DNA from: Paratinospora sagittata
Taxonomy: Eukaryota; Streptophyta; Magnoliopsida; Ranunculales; Menispermaceae
Length of the DNA: 64,000 nt
Reading direction: 5' to 3'
Assembly: GCA_035771175.1 (NCBI GenBank)
Contig: CM069612.1
Coordinates: 30,607,196 to 30,671,195 of the forward strand
The position numbers and the translations under genes were made by a program. The stretch's first letter is position 1. Every line of letters begins with the position of its first letter. The notes beneath the pieces are model-generated. The model did not search any database. It saw only the letters and a list, made by a program, of their open reading frames with translations, and was not told where the DNA came from. This document shows positions 25,689 to 36,470 of the stretch, in pieces.

Positions 25689-26116
25689 TACTGAATTTTG
25701 CAAAGGTCAAAAAATTTGTTTATTTTAGAGTAATGCTTACGTAATATAATTAAGAAATACATATTTACGTTGAATCCTCTCAATTCATGTGTTGATTGCG
25801 TAATTTACAACCATTCAACAATTCTCATAAAAAAAATGTGTTAAAAAATATGTTATTGAGGGATTTATTTTATTTTATGGGTAATTCTCATTAGATGCAA
25901 AAAAAATACAAAACTCAAAGACATGTGATATAACATTATCTACATTACTCGTCATACAAACTTAAGATTTAAATGATAAATACAATTTTCACCCATTTTG
26001 AGAAGGGACGCCCAACTGGCTCGTTAGATAAGAGATGATGTATGAGTCGTAGTTAAAGATACGAGATTTTAATTTCGAATTTAAGTTCGCGCTCACACTT
26101 ATTCGTTTACTTTAGA
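25689..26116 (+). repeat. 428 bp direct repeat, copy 1
   Basis: It starts TACTGAATTTTGCAAAGG and ends TTCGTTTACTTTAGA. It matches 26117-26545 throughout with scattered substitutions. The right part (CTGGCTCGTTAGATAAGAG, then GAGATTTTAATTTCG) has weak tRNA/SINE-like box spacing. Confidence 0.88.
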
Positions 26117-26545
26117 TACTGAATTTTGAAAAGATAAAAAAATTTGTTTATTTTAGAGTAATGCTTAGGTAATATAATTGAGAAATACATATTCACATTG
26201 AATCGTCTTAATTCATGTGTTGATTGCGTAATTTACAGCCATTCAACAATTCTCATAAAAAAAAATGTGTATTAAAGATATGTTATTGAGGGATTTATTT
26301 TATTTTATGGGCAATTCTCGTTAGATGCGAAAAAAATACAAAACTCAAAGATATGTGATATAACATTATCTATATTACTCGTCATACAAACTTAAGATTT
26401 AAATGATAAATACAGTTTCCACCCACTCTGAGAAAGGACGTCCAAGTGCCTCGTTAGATAAGAGATGAGGTATGAGTTGTAGTTAAGGGAGGAGATTTTA
26501 ATTTTGAGTTTAAGTTTGTACTCATACTTATTCGTTTACTTTAGA
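26117..26545 (+). repeat. 428 bp direct repeat, copy 2
   Basis: Directly adjoining second copy of 25689-26116, diverged at scattered positions (for example GGCTCGTTAG to TGCCTCGTTAG), so this is an old tandem duplication. Confidence 0.88.
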
Positions 26546-27515
26546 GAAGAATGTTCAATAACTTATACAATTTTTAGTATCCTATAAAGGAGTTAGCAGA
26601 GACACTGGATGATCATCCATAGACCCAAAAAAAAAGTTTGCGTTTAGTGTTGCCGACATGGATTATTCTTCTATCAAATTGTGGCCTTAGCTTTCTTTTT
26701 CTACAATTTTATTTCCTTTTTACAAATCTTTTTAGAAAAAAATATATATTTAGGGCTAGCTCTATGGCTCAAGTATGTCATTTTCCTTAGTTCTTCCCTT
26801 CAAAGTTCAAACCCTAAAGCTATACGAGAGAGACGTACAAATTGCTTATTTAGTTGATAAATTATATGAATTTTGAATGGATAAGGTAGCTACGTATTTG
26901 AAAATAGACGAGTCTCACCACAAGTACCTTTTTATCGAATATTCACTTAATATGTGAAGCTGGCATCGTCGTCTTCTTCTTTTATGGATTCTAATATGTT
27001 AGTACTTGGCAGTGTGGCTCAATCAGCTTGAGGTGTGAGAAATATTTCCTCCTATTGTGGGCATATAGGTTAGAGATGATGAGATATGAAACAAGTTGTT
27101 CTTTGTACTTAACAAAAAGACATATGTTTCACCATCTAATTTTCTCTTTCATATTGATTTGTGATTTGTGTGGTTGAATGACAACAGTGCAATATGTTTC
27201 ATGGGAATGGATGGAAGATTCGCATATGAGGCAAGTTGGATAGGCTTGCTTACATGGATTCTTTGGCTTATATAAAAGGGCAAGAATGCCATTTCATTTC
27301 ACTTAAAACAAATTATTACTTTTTTTTTTTTTTCAAAACTTAAATAAAATAAAATAAAACCTACCCATACACAATAATAAAATTACAATGAAAAATGTTA
27401 AGATGACACATTTTAGAAATACAAGGGGAAAACACATTTCTTGAAAATCAAAATCATCTTATCATATATATATATAATGTATGATTTGAAAAAATAGAAT
27501 ATGATATGATGGTTG
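26546..27515. other. Intergenic DNA; nothing recognised
   Basis: AT-rich sequence with homopolymer runs and a short (AT)n near 27465. I see no gene, tRNA or element ends. Confidence 0.45.
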
Positions 27516-28163
27516 TGTGACGCCCTGGGTTGCACAGCGTGCCCCTTACCCAGGTGCGGGCGCACCACCACGACCGCAGACGTGTGGCGAACGTCTAGCC
27601 ATTATATATCCACAGTATTGTCTTCATTGGGGTCCACAGAACACTGCACGCACCCAACGACCTTTGTCCTTTCTCTATGCAGAACACTGCACAGTCCAGG
27701 ATTTGGTTCAATGGATACCCAAGTTGCGAAATCTAACCTTATGAGGAAGAGGTTGCGAGTTCGAACTTGGGGGAGGCCCCTGGACTGTGCAGTATTCTGC
27801 ATAGGAAAAGGACAAAGGTCGTTGGGTGCGTACAGTATTCTGTGGACCACAATTATATAATGGCTAGGCATTCGCCACACGTCTGCGGTCGTGGTTGTGC
27901 GCTCGCACCTGAGTAGATACTGTGGATATATAATGGCTAGGCGTTCGCCACAAGTCTGCGGTCGTGGTGTGGATATATAATGGCTAGGCGTTCGCCACAA
28001 GTCTGCGGTCGTGGTGGTGCGCCCGCACCTGGGTCGTGGTGGTGCGTCCGCACCTGGGTAGATACTGTGGATATATAATAGCTAGGCGTTCGCCACACGT
28101 CTGCGGTCGTGGTGGTGCGCCCGCACCTGGGTAGGGGCACGCTTTGCAATCCAGGGTGTGACA
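27516..28163. mobile_element. GC-rich foldback element with ~100 bp terminal inverted repeats
   Basis: The left end TGTGACGCCCTGGGTTGC is the near-perfect inverse of the right end GCAATCCAGGGTGTGACA. The match runs about 100 bp inward, through CCAGGTGCGGGCGCACCACC and ACGACCGCAGACGTGTGGCG. A second inverted pair lies inside (27643-27702 against 27777-27845), so most of the element folds on a centre near 27740. The right arm has the subterminal module GCGTTCGCCACA repeated about three times (27865-28110). The flanks TGATGGTTG and TGTTAGTTG agree at 7 of 9 positions, which could be a decayed 9 bp TSD of Mutator type. The ORFs inside are by-products of the palindrome. Confidence 0.8.
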
Positions 28164-29199
28164 TGTTAGTTGTAAAATAATGGGTTTCTTAATTGTGTTT
28201 CTTGAGCACTATTCAAAAATAAATATCAAATATTAACCTTATTATTTGCAAAATTTATATGACGAGTGTATTGTCCGATATAAAACTATTATTTTGATTT
28301 AATCATACTCAACAATAAAAACAATTACTTATATTTAGTTTTAGTAGTCTTAACCATTAATAAAGGAGAACAAAGGCCCTTAAAACACAATAATTTTTAA
28401 ACTTGTTTGAGGTTAAGTAGACTTAGGTGACACAGGTACGCATGACACATATGTATAACGTATTTTTTATTATTATTTTTATACATTTTATTTATTTTGA
28501 GTATTTATTAGTAGGCCAATGTTATGTAATTTAAACCAGTATATTTAAAAGTTGCATTAATCTAGGATTTGTATTTGGTAGTTTCTTATAAATACGGCTT
28601 TTGGTTATTAGGATATGGCAGATTTGACGTTTTGAGTATTTTACTTAAATAGACATCGTTTTCTAGTTAATCCTTCTGAGTTTTTTCATTCTTACTTTCA
28701 CCACAAATTTATATCAAAATAACCTAAATTAATAAGTATTAAAAAAAAATCAACCACTTATAATCGTGTAGTTGGTAAGGTAACAGCGTGTTATGCAAAT
28801 AAAAGAAAATAAAAATATATATGCAAGCTTAACAAATATAATCAACAACTTAGTTAACCCAAGGTTTTAAGTTCGAGAGCTTGGGCGTGTCTTTATTTAT
28901 CCGTCTTCATTAAGAGGATTAGCTTAAAAGTTTTTGTCATATCTAAATCTAAGAGGACTAATCTCGTTCAAAAGAAAAAGAACACTTCCAGAGTGCTGTT
29001 AGAAAACCGATAATTATAATTAAAAAAAAATAAAAATAAAATTAACAAGTTAGTCATGCTAAACCTTTTACCTTTGTAATAAGGTGATAGCACGGAGAAT
29101 TGTTTTTACATCTAACTCTTCTATTTATCCAATGGGCTGAACCCACAAAATCTCCTGAGTTCTACAAACTTAAACACATCCTTTAATTTCCATACCCAA
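28164..29199. other. Intergenic DNA upstream of the PPR gene
   Basis: AT-rich. A weak SINE-like stretch at about 28770-28900 has GTAGTTGGTAAGG and TTTTAAGTTCGAGAGC as possible A-box and B-box phrases. I found no clear ends or TSD. Confidence 0.35.
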
Positions 29200-30837
29200 A
29201 TGCTGCAGAGGTTCTACACCTCATGGGCTGAGAAGATATCTTCATTTGCAAATCATGGGCAAGGTCGTGAAGGCCTAATTCTCTTTGCTACACTTCAACT
29301 CTCTGGAATCACTATAACTGATTTCATTCTTTCAGCTGTTCTCAAATGCTGTGGAAGAGTTGCAGCATTAACAGAAGGAAAACAAGTACATTCTGTAATA
29401 TTGAAACATGGGTTCCATAGAGATAAAATTATTATGACCTCTCTAGTTGATATGTACAGCAAATGTGTTAGAATTGAAGAAGCCCGCCATGTCTTCGATG
29501 AAATGCTCGAAAGAGATGTGATTGCAACAAGTGCCATGGTTTCTGGTTTATGCCAGTGTGGTTTAACATTGGATGCAATCCAATTATTCCAAGAAACATC
29601 TAAAAAAGATGTGGTGTTGTGGAACGCGTTGATTTCGGGCCTTTCGCAAAACTTGGAAGGAGAAAAGGCTCTTTATTTCTTTCAAGAGATGCAGTTGAAG
29701 GGAGAAAAATTGGATGATATTACAATGGTTAGTGTTTTTTCAGCTTGTGCAGACATGGCAGCCTTGGTTAATGGTAAACAAGTGCACGGCTTGGCGATTA
29801 AACATGGATTTGATCTTTATCTTCCCATTGGAAATGCCATGCTTGACATGTATGCTAAATGTGGATTCATGGATGATGCATGTCTTTGTTTTAACAATTT
29901 GCCGTCAAAGAGTATAGTTTCTTGGACTTCCTTGATAATGGGATTCGGGAAGCATGGACTTGGATTGGAGGCTCTTAAGGCATTTGATCAGATGGAGATG
30001 GAGGGCAATGCTCCTAATAAGATCACATTTTTGGGTGTTCTCTTCGCGTGTAGTCATGCAGGACTGGTTGAAGAAGGATGGAAGTATTTCCACACCATGA
30101 TCCATACATACGCCATCACGCCCATGATGGAGCATTATACATGCATGGTAGATCTTCTTGCCCGGGCGGGTCACCTTGAAGAAGCACTTGGTTTCATAGA
30201 AAGAATGCCAATAAAGCCCGACACTAAGCTTCTTACGGCATTCCTTAGCTCATGCTTCTACTACAAGAACAAAGAGTTAACAAGAAGCATAGGGCAAAGA
30301 TTACTGGAGTTTGGGCCTGAAGAAGCTGGACCCTATATCTTGTTATCCAATTTCTATGGTTTGCATGGAGACTCGGAAGGCGTCGCAAAGGTTAGAAGGT
30401 TGATGATAAGTAGGGGAATAAGGAAAGAGAAGGCCTGTACGTGGATTGAAATTGATAAAAGAATTCATAAATTCGAATCAGGAGATAGATCTCATCCTCT
30501 CTATAAAAACATCTATGGCTACTTGGGTGATCTAATTGAGAAGTTGAAGAGAATTGGCTATGTTCCTAATAAAAGTGTGGTTGTGCAAAGTGTAGATGAG
30601 GACGCAAAAGAAGAGATACTTCTCGGTCACAGTGAAAAGCTCGCCATTGGACTTGGGCTCATCAGTACACCAGCTGGGGCTCGGATAACAATTGTGAAGA
30701 ACCTTCGAGTGTGCGTTGATTGCCATGAAGCAACTAGGTTTATCTCAAAGATTGAAGGGAGAGAAATTGTGGCAAGGGATTCTAGCAGATTTCATCGATT
30801 CAAGAATGGTGAATGTTCATGTGGAAATTGTTGGTGA
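29200..30837 (+). CDS. Pentatricopeptide repeat protein, PLS class with E/DYW domain, intronless
   Basis: One exon of 545 aa. It has PLS-type PPR motifs such as GKQVHSVILKHGF, TSLVDMYSKC, EEARHVFDEM, DVVLWNALISGLSQ, GNAMLDMYAKCG, IVSWTSLIMGFG, ITFLGVLFACSHAGLVEEG and HYTCMVDLLARAG, then E motifs and a DYW deaminase-like domain over about the last 110 residues. Deaminase signatures are present: HSEKLAIGLG (HxE) and CVDCHEATRF (CxxCH). Proteins of this family bind organellar RNA and direct C-to-U editing in plastids or mitochondria. The tripeptide DYW at the end is replaced: the protein ends CSCGNCW. The N-terminus (MLQRFYTSW) could be an organelle presequence. The targeted site cannot be read from the sequence. 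Confidence 0.95.
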   Translation: MLQRFYTSWAEKISSFANHGQGREGLILFATLQLSGITITDFILSAVLKCCGRVAALTEGKQVHSVILKHGFHRDKIIMTSLVDMYSKCVRIEEARHVFDEMLERDVIATSAMVSGLCQCGLTLDAIQLFQETSKKDVVLWNALISGLSQNLEGEKALYFFQEMQLKGEKLDDITMVSVFSACADMAALVNGKQVHGLAIKHGFDLYLPIGNAMLDMYAKCGFMDDACLCFNNLPSKSIVSWTSLIMGFGKHGLGLEALKAFDQMEMEGNAPNKITFLGVLFACSHAGLVEEGWKYFHTMIHTYAITPMMEHYTCMVDLLARAGHLEEALGFIERMPIKPDTKLLTAFLSSCFYYKNKELTRSIGQRLLEFGPEEAGPYILLSNFYGLHGDSEGVAKVRRLMISRGIRKEKACTWIEIDKRIHKFESGDRSHPLYKNIYGYLGDLIEKLKRIGYVPNKSVVVQSVDEDAKEEILLGHSEKLAIGLGLISTPAGARITIVKNLRVCVDCHEATRFISKIEGREIVARDSSRFHRFKNGECSCGNCW

Positions 30838-31302
30838 CGAACGATAAGATACTCAAATGTGATCACAAACTTTAATTTCTTGATGGAAAGTGATACAGAT
30901 AACAGACTCACTTTAATTTGATGAAAAGTGATACAGATAGAGTCCCTAGCCATATGGCAGTATTGCTTGTGCTACTACTTCCCATCCAACTAAGGCTATG
31001 TGCATAGATGACCATGAGGTTGGGCATTCGATTTGCTTAAACAAAATGTCTGGAGGTAAGTTTTCTTTTACACCTCCTTGAAGTTTATTTACTAAAATGT
31101 TCATAATTACAAAGCTTGCATACCATGTGTAAACTATTGAGGAATAGCCATTGGTTGTACCAAAAATATAGAAATATAAATCAACTGAAATTCATTAAAA
31201 TTTGAATAGAATTTATGGACATCAATAGTAGTTGGCATCTTGACATAGGTTGGCATTTTGAAAAATCAAATGTGAAAATGAAAAAAAATAAAATAATAAA
31301 AG
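30838..31302. other. 3' flank of the PPR gene; no gene
   Basis: Probable 3' UTR and intergenic DNA. A short near-duplicate of the phrase TTTAATTTCTTGATGGAAAGTGATACAGAT occurs just after the stop (30871-30900 and 30911-30940). Confidence 0.45.
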
Positions 31303-31869
31303 CAGTGTTTTCAAGGCTTTGCCTAGGCGGTTGCCTAGGCTACCGCCTAGGCTCTGTGCTAGGCAAGCAGTAGGGGTTTGTGCAAATATTTAAAAAGTTT
31401 AAGGGAGTCTCTCTACTTTAAAAAAAAAAGCTTAAAAAATATAAATGTCTCCTTTCTATAGTAAACCCTCGAATCTTTCTCTCTCTAAGCCTATCTTTTC
31501 CATTTGCTTCGACCAAGAAACGCCGTCGAAATCTCCAACAACCGTCGACAACCCTCCGGTGATAGATATTTTAGTTTTGTACTTTTGAACCTTTTGGATA
31601 ATATGTATTATGACATGAATTAATATTTTGTGGATACGATTTTAATTAATATGAAGTGTTTTTTTATCATGTTATGAAAATTTAACATTTATTATAGAAT
31701 ATAGTTAGAAATATATAATTTTGTATATGATCTGTCCAGGGACCTGTAAATAATTAATTAATTATCGAGGGAATAAATATTTTTCTTATCGCCTAGTCCA
31801 CGTCTAGGCTACGCCTCGCCTAGATAGGAAAAATTGCCTAGACATCGCCTCGACGCCTTGAAAACACTG
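31303..31869. mobile_element. hAT-like MITE, 567 bp
   Basis: Terminal inverted repeats are CAGTGTTTTCAAGGC at the left and GCCTTGAAAACACTG at the right, perfect over 15 bp. Subterminal GCCTAGGC-type repeats run inward from both ends. The probable 8 bp TSD is AATAAAAG (31295-31302) and GATAAAAG (31870-31877), 7 of 8 matching. TIR type and TSD length fit the hAT superfamily. It has no coding capacity. Confidence 0.88.
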
Positions 31870-32406
31870 GATAAAAGAGATTGTTTCCATGAATAATTCA
31901 ACATTCCCGTGAAGATTTCTTATCTTAACAATTTTTTTTTTTTTTCTAATATTTGAGATACCACTAAGATTTAAGAATGATAATGATGACATACTCATAC
32001 ATAGGATCACACATTTTTAGGCACAAAATGAATATAAAAAAAAGGTGTAGGTGATGCATGAGGCTTCAGCAATTGCATGGTTTGAGGAAGAAACAATGTA
32101 TGGAAAGGCCATTTCTAGATTTGAACAATAGAGCAACCTGATAATTTATTTACACCATAAAATTTACAGAGTAATAAAAATCTAACATTCTAGTTAGAAT
32201 GAGTTCTGCACAAAGAAGTTACAATCCTCCTCCATCCACCTAGAACAACAGTAACTATGGTAGAAACAGTAGAATTACAACAAGAAATCCACATAGCCAG
32301 GGAGAAGAAATTAATAGCAGACAATATGGCCTTGTAACAAGGACAAATAGAATGCCATTTGTAATACGAAATTGAAAGAGGTTTGTGAAGCAAGCTCAGT
32401 AGCTTA
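31870..32406. other. Intergenic DNA and 3' flank of small gene A
   Basis: No gene seen. The part next to 32406 is probably the 3' UTR of the minus-strand small gene. Confidence 0.4.
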
Positions 32407-32586
32407 TTATAATGGAGAAGGTCTTGATCCAATGGGAAAGTAGGTCATTGGAATTGGAGGGCTGCTCTTGGGCTTGCTTGATGATTTTGTGTTTTTAACT
32501 GCAGAATCAGTTTCTTTCAAGTTTCTTGATGAGCAAACACTCTCTTCTTTCAAGAAGCAACAAAAGAATCTGGAGAAGAATGCCAT
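32407..32586 (-). CDS. YFPIG-family small protein A (59 aa), unrecognised family
   Basis: A complete small ORF: ATG at 32586, stop TAA at 32407-32409. The protein begins MAFFSRFFCCFLKEE and ends PIPMTYFPIGSRPSPL, with a Ser/Lys/Thr-rich middle. The N-terminal FS-x-FF-x-CF motif, the basic Ser-rich linker and the C-terminal PIP-x-x-YFPIGS motif match the three plus-strand genes at 34524, 42213 and 45247. It is divergent from them elsewhere, and conservation of the two ends across a diverged copy argues for a real gene. There is no obvious signal peptide; the short Phe-rich start with Cys could be membrane-associated or acylated. The function is unknown. Confidence 0.78.
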   Translation of the reverse strand: MAFFSRFFCCFLKEESVCSSRNLKETDSAVKNTKSSSKPKSSPPIPMTYFPIGSRPSPL

Positions 32587-33683
32587 GAGATTTTACAACT
32601 TCAAATAACACAACTAAGCTCAATGGTCTTACAATACAACTGCAATCCATATATAAATGAAGAGACAGCCCAATATTCCTTGGCTTGCAAGAAAATGGGT
32701 TTGAAGTTTCAAAGAATAAAGTAAGAGTTTCTTGCTCTGAATTTCCACCACTTTTAGTGAGCTGGAACCATTTTCATTTGTGTAATCTCTGATTGGCTGA
32801 ATTTCAAGAAGAATCGTCACCAATGTAGAATGATGATTCAAAGCTTGTAAGTGGGTCAAATGATTTTTGATGTTTTTATGGGTCAGAGAAAGATGGGTCT
32901 CTGTTGACTTGGCATATATATATATATATATATATATAAGTTTTTTTTTTTGGGGCATTGCTCATCATTTGAGTAGTATTTATTTATGAGACGATTAATA
33001 TATAGTCAAAGTTAATATATGGAATCATATCTTTTTAAGTCTTTTCATTGAATTCCATAATTAATTGCAAGACTTACAAATTTCTAATTGTATTTGATGA
33101 ATATGGCGACTATTAAACGTTTGCCTACATCATTTGATTAAAGAAATTAGGGGTGCCTTGATAATATAACTCTCTATATTTTTGAAATTGTTTGTTCCTT
33201 TAAAAAACTTATTTCTAATCTAATTATATCTCACATGTGCTTGAGCCTAGAGCTTGAATTTTTATTATGATAGGCAATACTTTAGTATCATAACATTCAT
33301 ATCTTTCTCTTTGTGTGTGTTGTTTTTTTTTTTTTTTTGGGTAACCCTAGGTTATGTAGGCCATTCTAGGTTCTACCACATATTTAGGGGCAAGTTTCAA
33401 TAAGGGGGAGAAAGTGGTATTACTTCCGTTGGTGTGTATAGATGCCTTCGACATAGTTCATGATGCAAGAGATTTCTTCCTTGACAGAGGCAGCATTCAC
33501 AGGTGAAGAGACTTAAACTCTATTCTTCTAGGTCATAAGTTTGAGAATTAACAACCTCGTTATCTTATTGGGTGATATATCTTTTATTTGTTTTACACTT
33601 GTTGAATTTTCAAACACAGGTTCACAAAGCCCTCTCATAAACTTTACTATTTCAAACTCGTGGAGTACAATCTATGTTGACCT
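32587..33683. other. Head-to-head intergenic region between small genes A and B
   Basis: Contains (AT)n at 32917-32938, probably near the promoter of gene A. A possible minus-strand SINE lies at about 33325-33560 (T15 run, then a B-box-like GAGTTTAAGTCTC on the minus strand). The phrase GTGCTTGAGCCTAGAGCTTGAA (33237) recurs at 35617 as part of the gene B/C duplication. Confidence 0.4.
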
Positions 33684-33865
33684 CCACTACAACTGGTTCC
33701 AAGTCGGAGTAAAGGATGAGGGATGTGTTAGGTAATTGATAGCCAGTACAAAACTTTATCAAATTAACTATGGCATAAATCTTATAGAGCAGAGTAGAGA
33801 AAACAGATTTATGTAGCTGACTTCGTATAGTTGAGAAAAAACCTAGTTGAGTTTATTTGCATATC
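33684..33865 (+). repeat. RTE-type LINE 3'-end remnant
   Basis: It reads CAACTGGTTCCAAGTCGGAGTAAAGGATGAGG...ATGTAGCTGACTTCGTATAG...CTAGTTGAG, matching the fresher insertion at 63746. It is old and diverged, and part of the duplicated gene B/C unit. Confidence 0.6.
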
Positions 33866-34458
33866 TTTAGACATGTTTGGTGAGATCCACTTATGCTTAA
33901 AATAAACAATTTGTGCTAAACACGTTTAATTTTTTATTTTTTCCAGAAAAAACTATTAAGTAACTAATTTCTTGCCCGTTTAAATGTCATTCCTATTATT
34001 ATTAGTTGCTTATGACTCCAACAACACTGTCATTCCTTAACACGCAAGAAAAATTCCGAAAGGAATTATTTCAACAACACCAAACTCTATAATCCGTTGA
34101 AACTTTCCTACAACTTTCCTCGTTGCGATGTGGCAACTACCATGGCTAAGGAAAGTGGTCTGTTTCACTCAAAATACCACGAACCATCGTCACCTGCGTT
34201 GCCCTAAGAAAGGTTTCAAAGTTGGTGGTCAAATGATTTTGACGTTCTTAGAAAAAATGAACAAAAAACAAAGCTACCATCACTGTTGACGCCCACTTAA
34301 CTTGTCTAGGATCAGATGATTTTATCAAAATCAAAACAGAGGGAACGTGGAGGAAATTACGCCAACCAAGACTTACTAGTAAGAAATTTGAACTTTCTAA
34401 GGTCAGTTGCTTGGGAGCCAGGAAAGCTTCAACTACTTCAATTGTGCTGTCAGCTGTG

Positions 34459-34466
34459 TATATATA
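34459..34466 (+). promoter_or_regulatory. Probable TATA box of small gene B
   Basis: TATATATA followed by GAGGGTGGATTTGTG. The same arrangement (TATATA-GAG-GGTGG-TTTGTG) precedes genes C and D. It lies 58 nt before the ATG, which leaves a short 5' UTR. Confidence 0.65.
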
Positions 34467-34523
34467 GAGGGTGGATTTGTGAATTAATTCAATTCAATTC
34501 AAAGGCTCACAACAAATATCAAT

Positions 34524-34748
34524 ATGGCTTTCTTGTTCAGTAATTTCTTCAGTTGCTTTGTGAATTCAAACAGGGTTTCCAGTACTGAAGATGGTGCTGA
34601 TCATCATCATCAATCTGAGAGCAAACTCAGCAAGAACAAGTCAGAAATGAAGAAGCCCAGAAGCAGCAGCAGCAGCAGTAGTAGTAGTAGTGCTCCCATA
34701 CCCTTGGCCTACTTCCCAATAGGATCTGGATATCTTTCTCGGTTATAA
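34524..34748 (+). CDS. YFPIG-family small protein B (74 aa), unrecognised family
   Basis: The protein begins MAFLFSNFFSCFVNSN. It continues with an acidic/His patch (EDGADHHH), a Lys/Ser linker (KKPRSS plus a long Ser run) and the conserved C-terminus APIPLAYFPIGSGYLSRL. A TATA box lies 58 nt upstream. It is nearly identical to gene C at 42213 apart from one more His there and a few substitutions, so B and C are recent tandem duplicates; D at 45247 is an older copy. There is no clear secretion signal and no known domain. The layout (variable linker, basic residues, conserved C-terminal block) resembles precursors of leaderless plant peptides, but that is inference only. Confidence 0.82.
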   Translation: MAFLFSNFFSCFVNSNRVSSTEDGADHHHQSESKLSKNKSEMKKPRSSSSSSSSSSAPIPLAYFPIGSGYLSRL

Positions 34749-35894
34749 GCTCAGACCCAATTGACCTCTTGATCTTGCAAGAAAAGGGCACTCAATTCTT
34801 TCATCTCCTTGGAGGAAAAATGATTTGATTTTTGTATATGTTTTCAGCACCCGTTATATTGGATGTACGTGATTTAAGGGCATCTAATGTACACGATGAT
34901 CTATGTGCTGAAAGCGGTTGTTGAAAAGGCAAATGAATAGAAGTTATATGTATTTTTTTATTAACTGCAGTTGATTGTTAGTTGGGGACAGTTTTTTTAG
35001 CAAATTGAAGATGAAAACTAAGTAGAAATCATGTGTTTCATAAATAATAATAGCTAGCTCTTGCTTCTTATTTTTACTGGGACTTGTTTGTTTGAGAAAT
35101 CGATTTAAGGACGAGTGTTACATGTTCGAATTCTTGTTCCAATTGCTTAATTCTATAAATTGAAATGATAACGTTTATTGTTCCTCCATGAAGAAGAATC
35201 GAGCCCTCGTGACTCATCTTTAATCTATGTTATGTATAAAACAAACACTTGGGTATATAATTTTTTTGGTCAATTTTATATTATTTGTTACATTGAATTG
35301 CCGTTCTCAACTATTAACAAAGGGAACAAATACCCGTTTCAAAGCCTAATACAACTACAATAAGCCCTTAATAGGAGGACAATAATTCCTTGCCTCATAC
35401 GAGGGTTAAAGAAAATTTGAACCTCTCCCACCTCATATAAAGGGGTAAGATATATAATTAAGTGAGCTATTAGTCCTTGGTGTGCTTTTTAATGTTTACC
35501 AACATCATTTTATTGAAGAAAGGGGTGCTTGACAAAATAACTCTCTATATATATTATTATTATTATTATTATTATTTTCAAAATATGTTTCTAATCTAAT
35601 TACTTTTCTCATCAATGTGCTTGAGCCTCGAGCTTGAAATTTTATTTAGATGGATAATACTTTAGTATCATATTGTTCATATTTGTCTCTTGTTTCAAAC
35701 ATAGGTCCTTTCGTTTGTTAAAGTGACACATTCCATCCCAGTGGTGAAGAGACTTGAACTCTATTTTTTTGGGTCATAATTTCGATATCTAATCACCCAC
35801 CATCTTATTGAATTTCAAACATAGGTTCACACAATCATTTCATAAACTTCACTATTTCAAACTCGTTGTATAGAGTCTATATCAAACTCCATCA

Positions 35895-36050
35895 TAGCCA
35901 GTCCTAAGTCCGAGTAAAGGAGGTAATTAACATTCAATATAAAATTTCATCAAATCAACTATAATATGAATCTTATAGAGCATAGTATAGGAAGTAAATC
36001 TATTATCCAACTTTAAGTCATTAAAAAAAGACTTAATTGAGTTGAGTAAT
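35895..36050 (+). repeat. RTE-type LINE 3'-end remnant
   Basis: AGCCAGTCCTAAGTCCGAGTAAAGG...CTTAATTGAGTTGAG, the paralogue of 33684-33865 within the duplicated unit. Confidence 0.55.
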
Positions 36051-36055
36051 TGAAT

Positions 36056-36058
<3 letters not shown>

Positions 36059-36090
<32 letters not shown>
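36059..36090. repeat. (AT)n microsatellite
   Basis: About 16 uninterrupted AT units upstream of gene C. Confidence 0.9.
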
Positions 36091-36094
<4 letters not shown>

Positions 36095-36176
36095 AATCTA
36101 TGTCCCACCATTTAATTGGTGAGACATAGATTATACTATTAAGTAATTAATTTCTTGCCCGTTTAAATGCCATCCC

Positions 36177-36214
<38 letters not shown>

Positions 36215-36449
36215 GTTACTTATTCAGATGATTTTGACGTTCTTAGAAAACATGAACAAAAAAACAAACAAAAAACAAAGCTAGCATCACTGTTGACACC
36301 CACTTAACTTGTCTAGGATCAGATGATTTTATTAAAATCAAAACAGAGTAAACGTGGAGGAAATTACATTAACCAAGACTTACTAGTAAGAAATTCGGAC
36401 TTTCTAAGGTCAGTTGCTTGGGAGCCAAGCAATTGTGCTGTCAGTTGTG

Positions 36450-36455
36450 TATATA
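36450..36455 (+). promoter_or_regulatory. Probable TATA box of small gene C, cut off from its gene
   Basis: TATATA-GAGACGGTGGATTTG corresponds to the promoter block of gene B. The Copia insertion begins at 36471, so this core promoter is now about 5.7 kb from the gene C start codon. Confidence 0.65.
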
Positions 36456-36470
36456 GAGACGGTGGATTTG

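Larger units (their letters stand above)
34749..36449. other. Intergenic DNA between small genes B and C
   Basis: The left part is the 3' flank of gene B, and it resembles the 3' flank of gene C (about 42441-43120). The right part (from about 35490) resembles the upstream region of gene B, so the gene plus both flanks were duplicated (about 2-2.4 kb). It contains an (ATT)n run at about 36178-36214. No further gene seen. Confidence 0.55.

Noticed and set aside
27513..28164. Several overlapping ORFs on both strands
   Set aside because: All lie in the GC-rich foldback element. Stop-poor inverted repeats give mirrored ORFs with no protein character.
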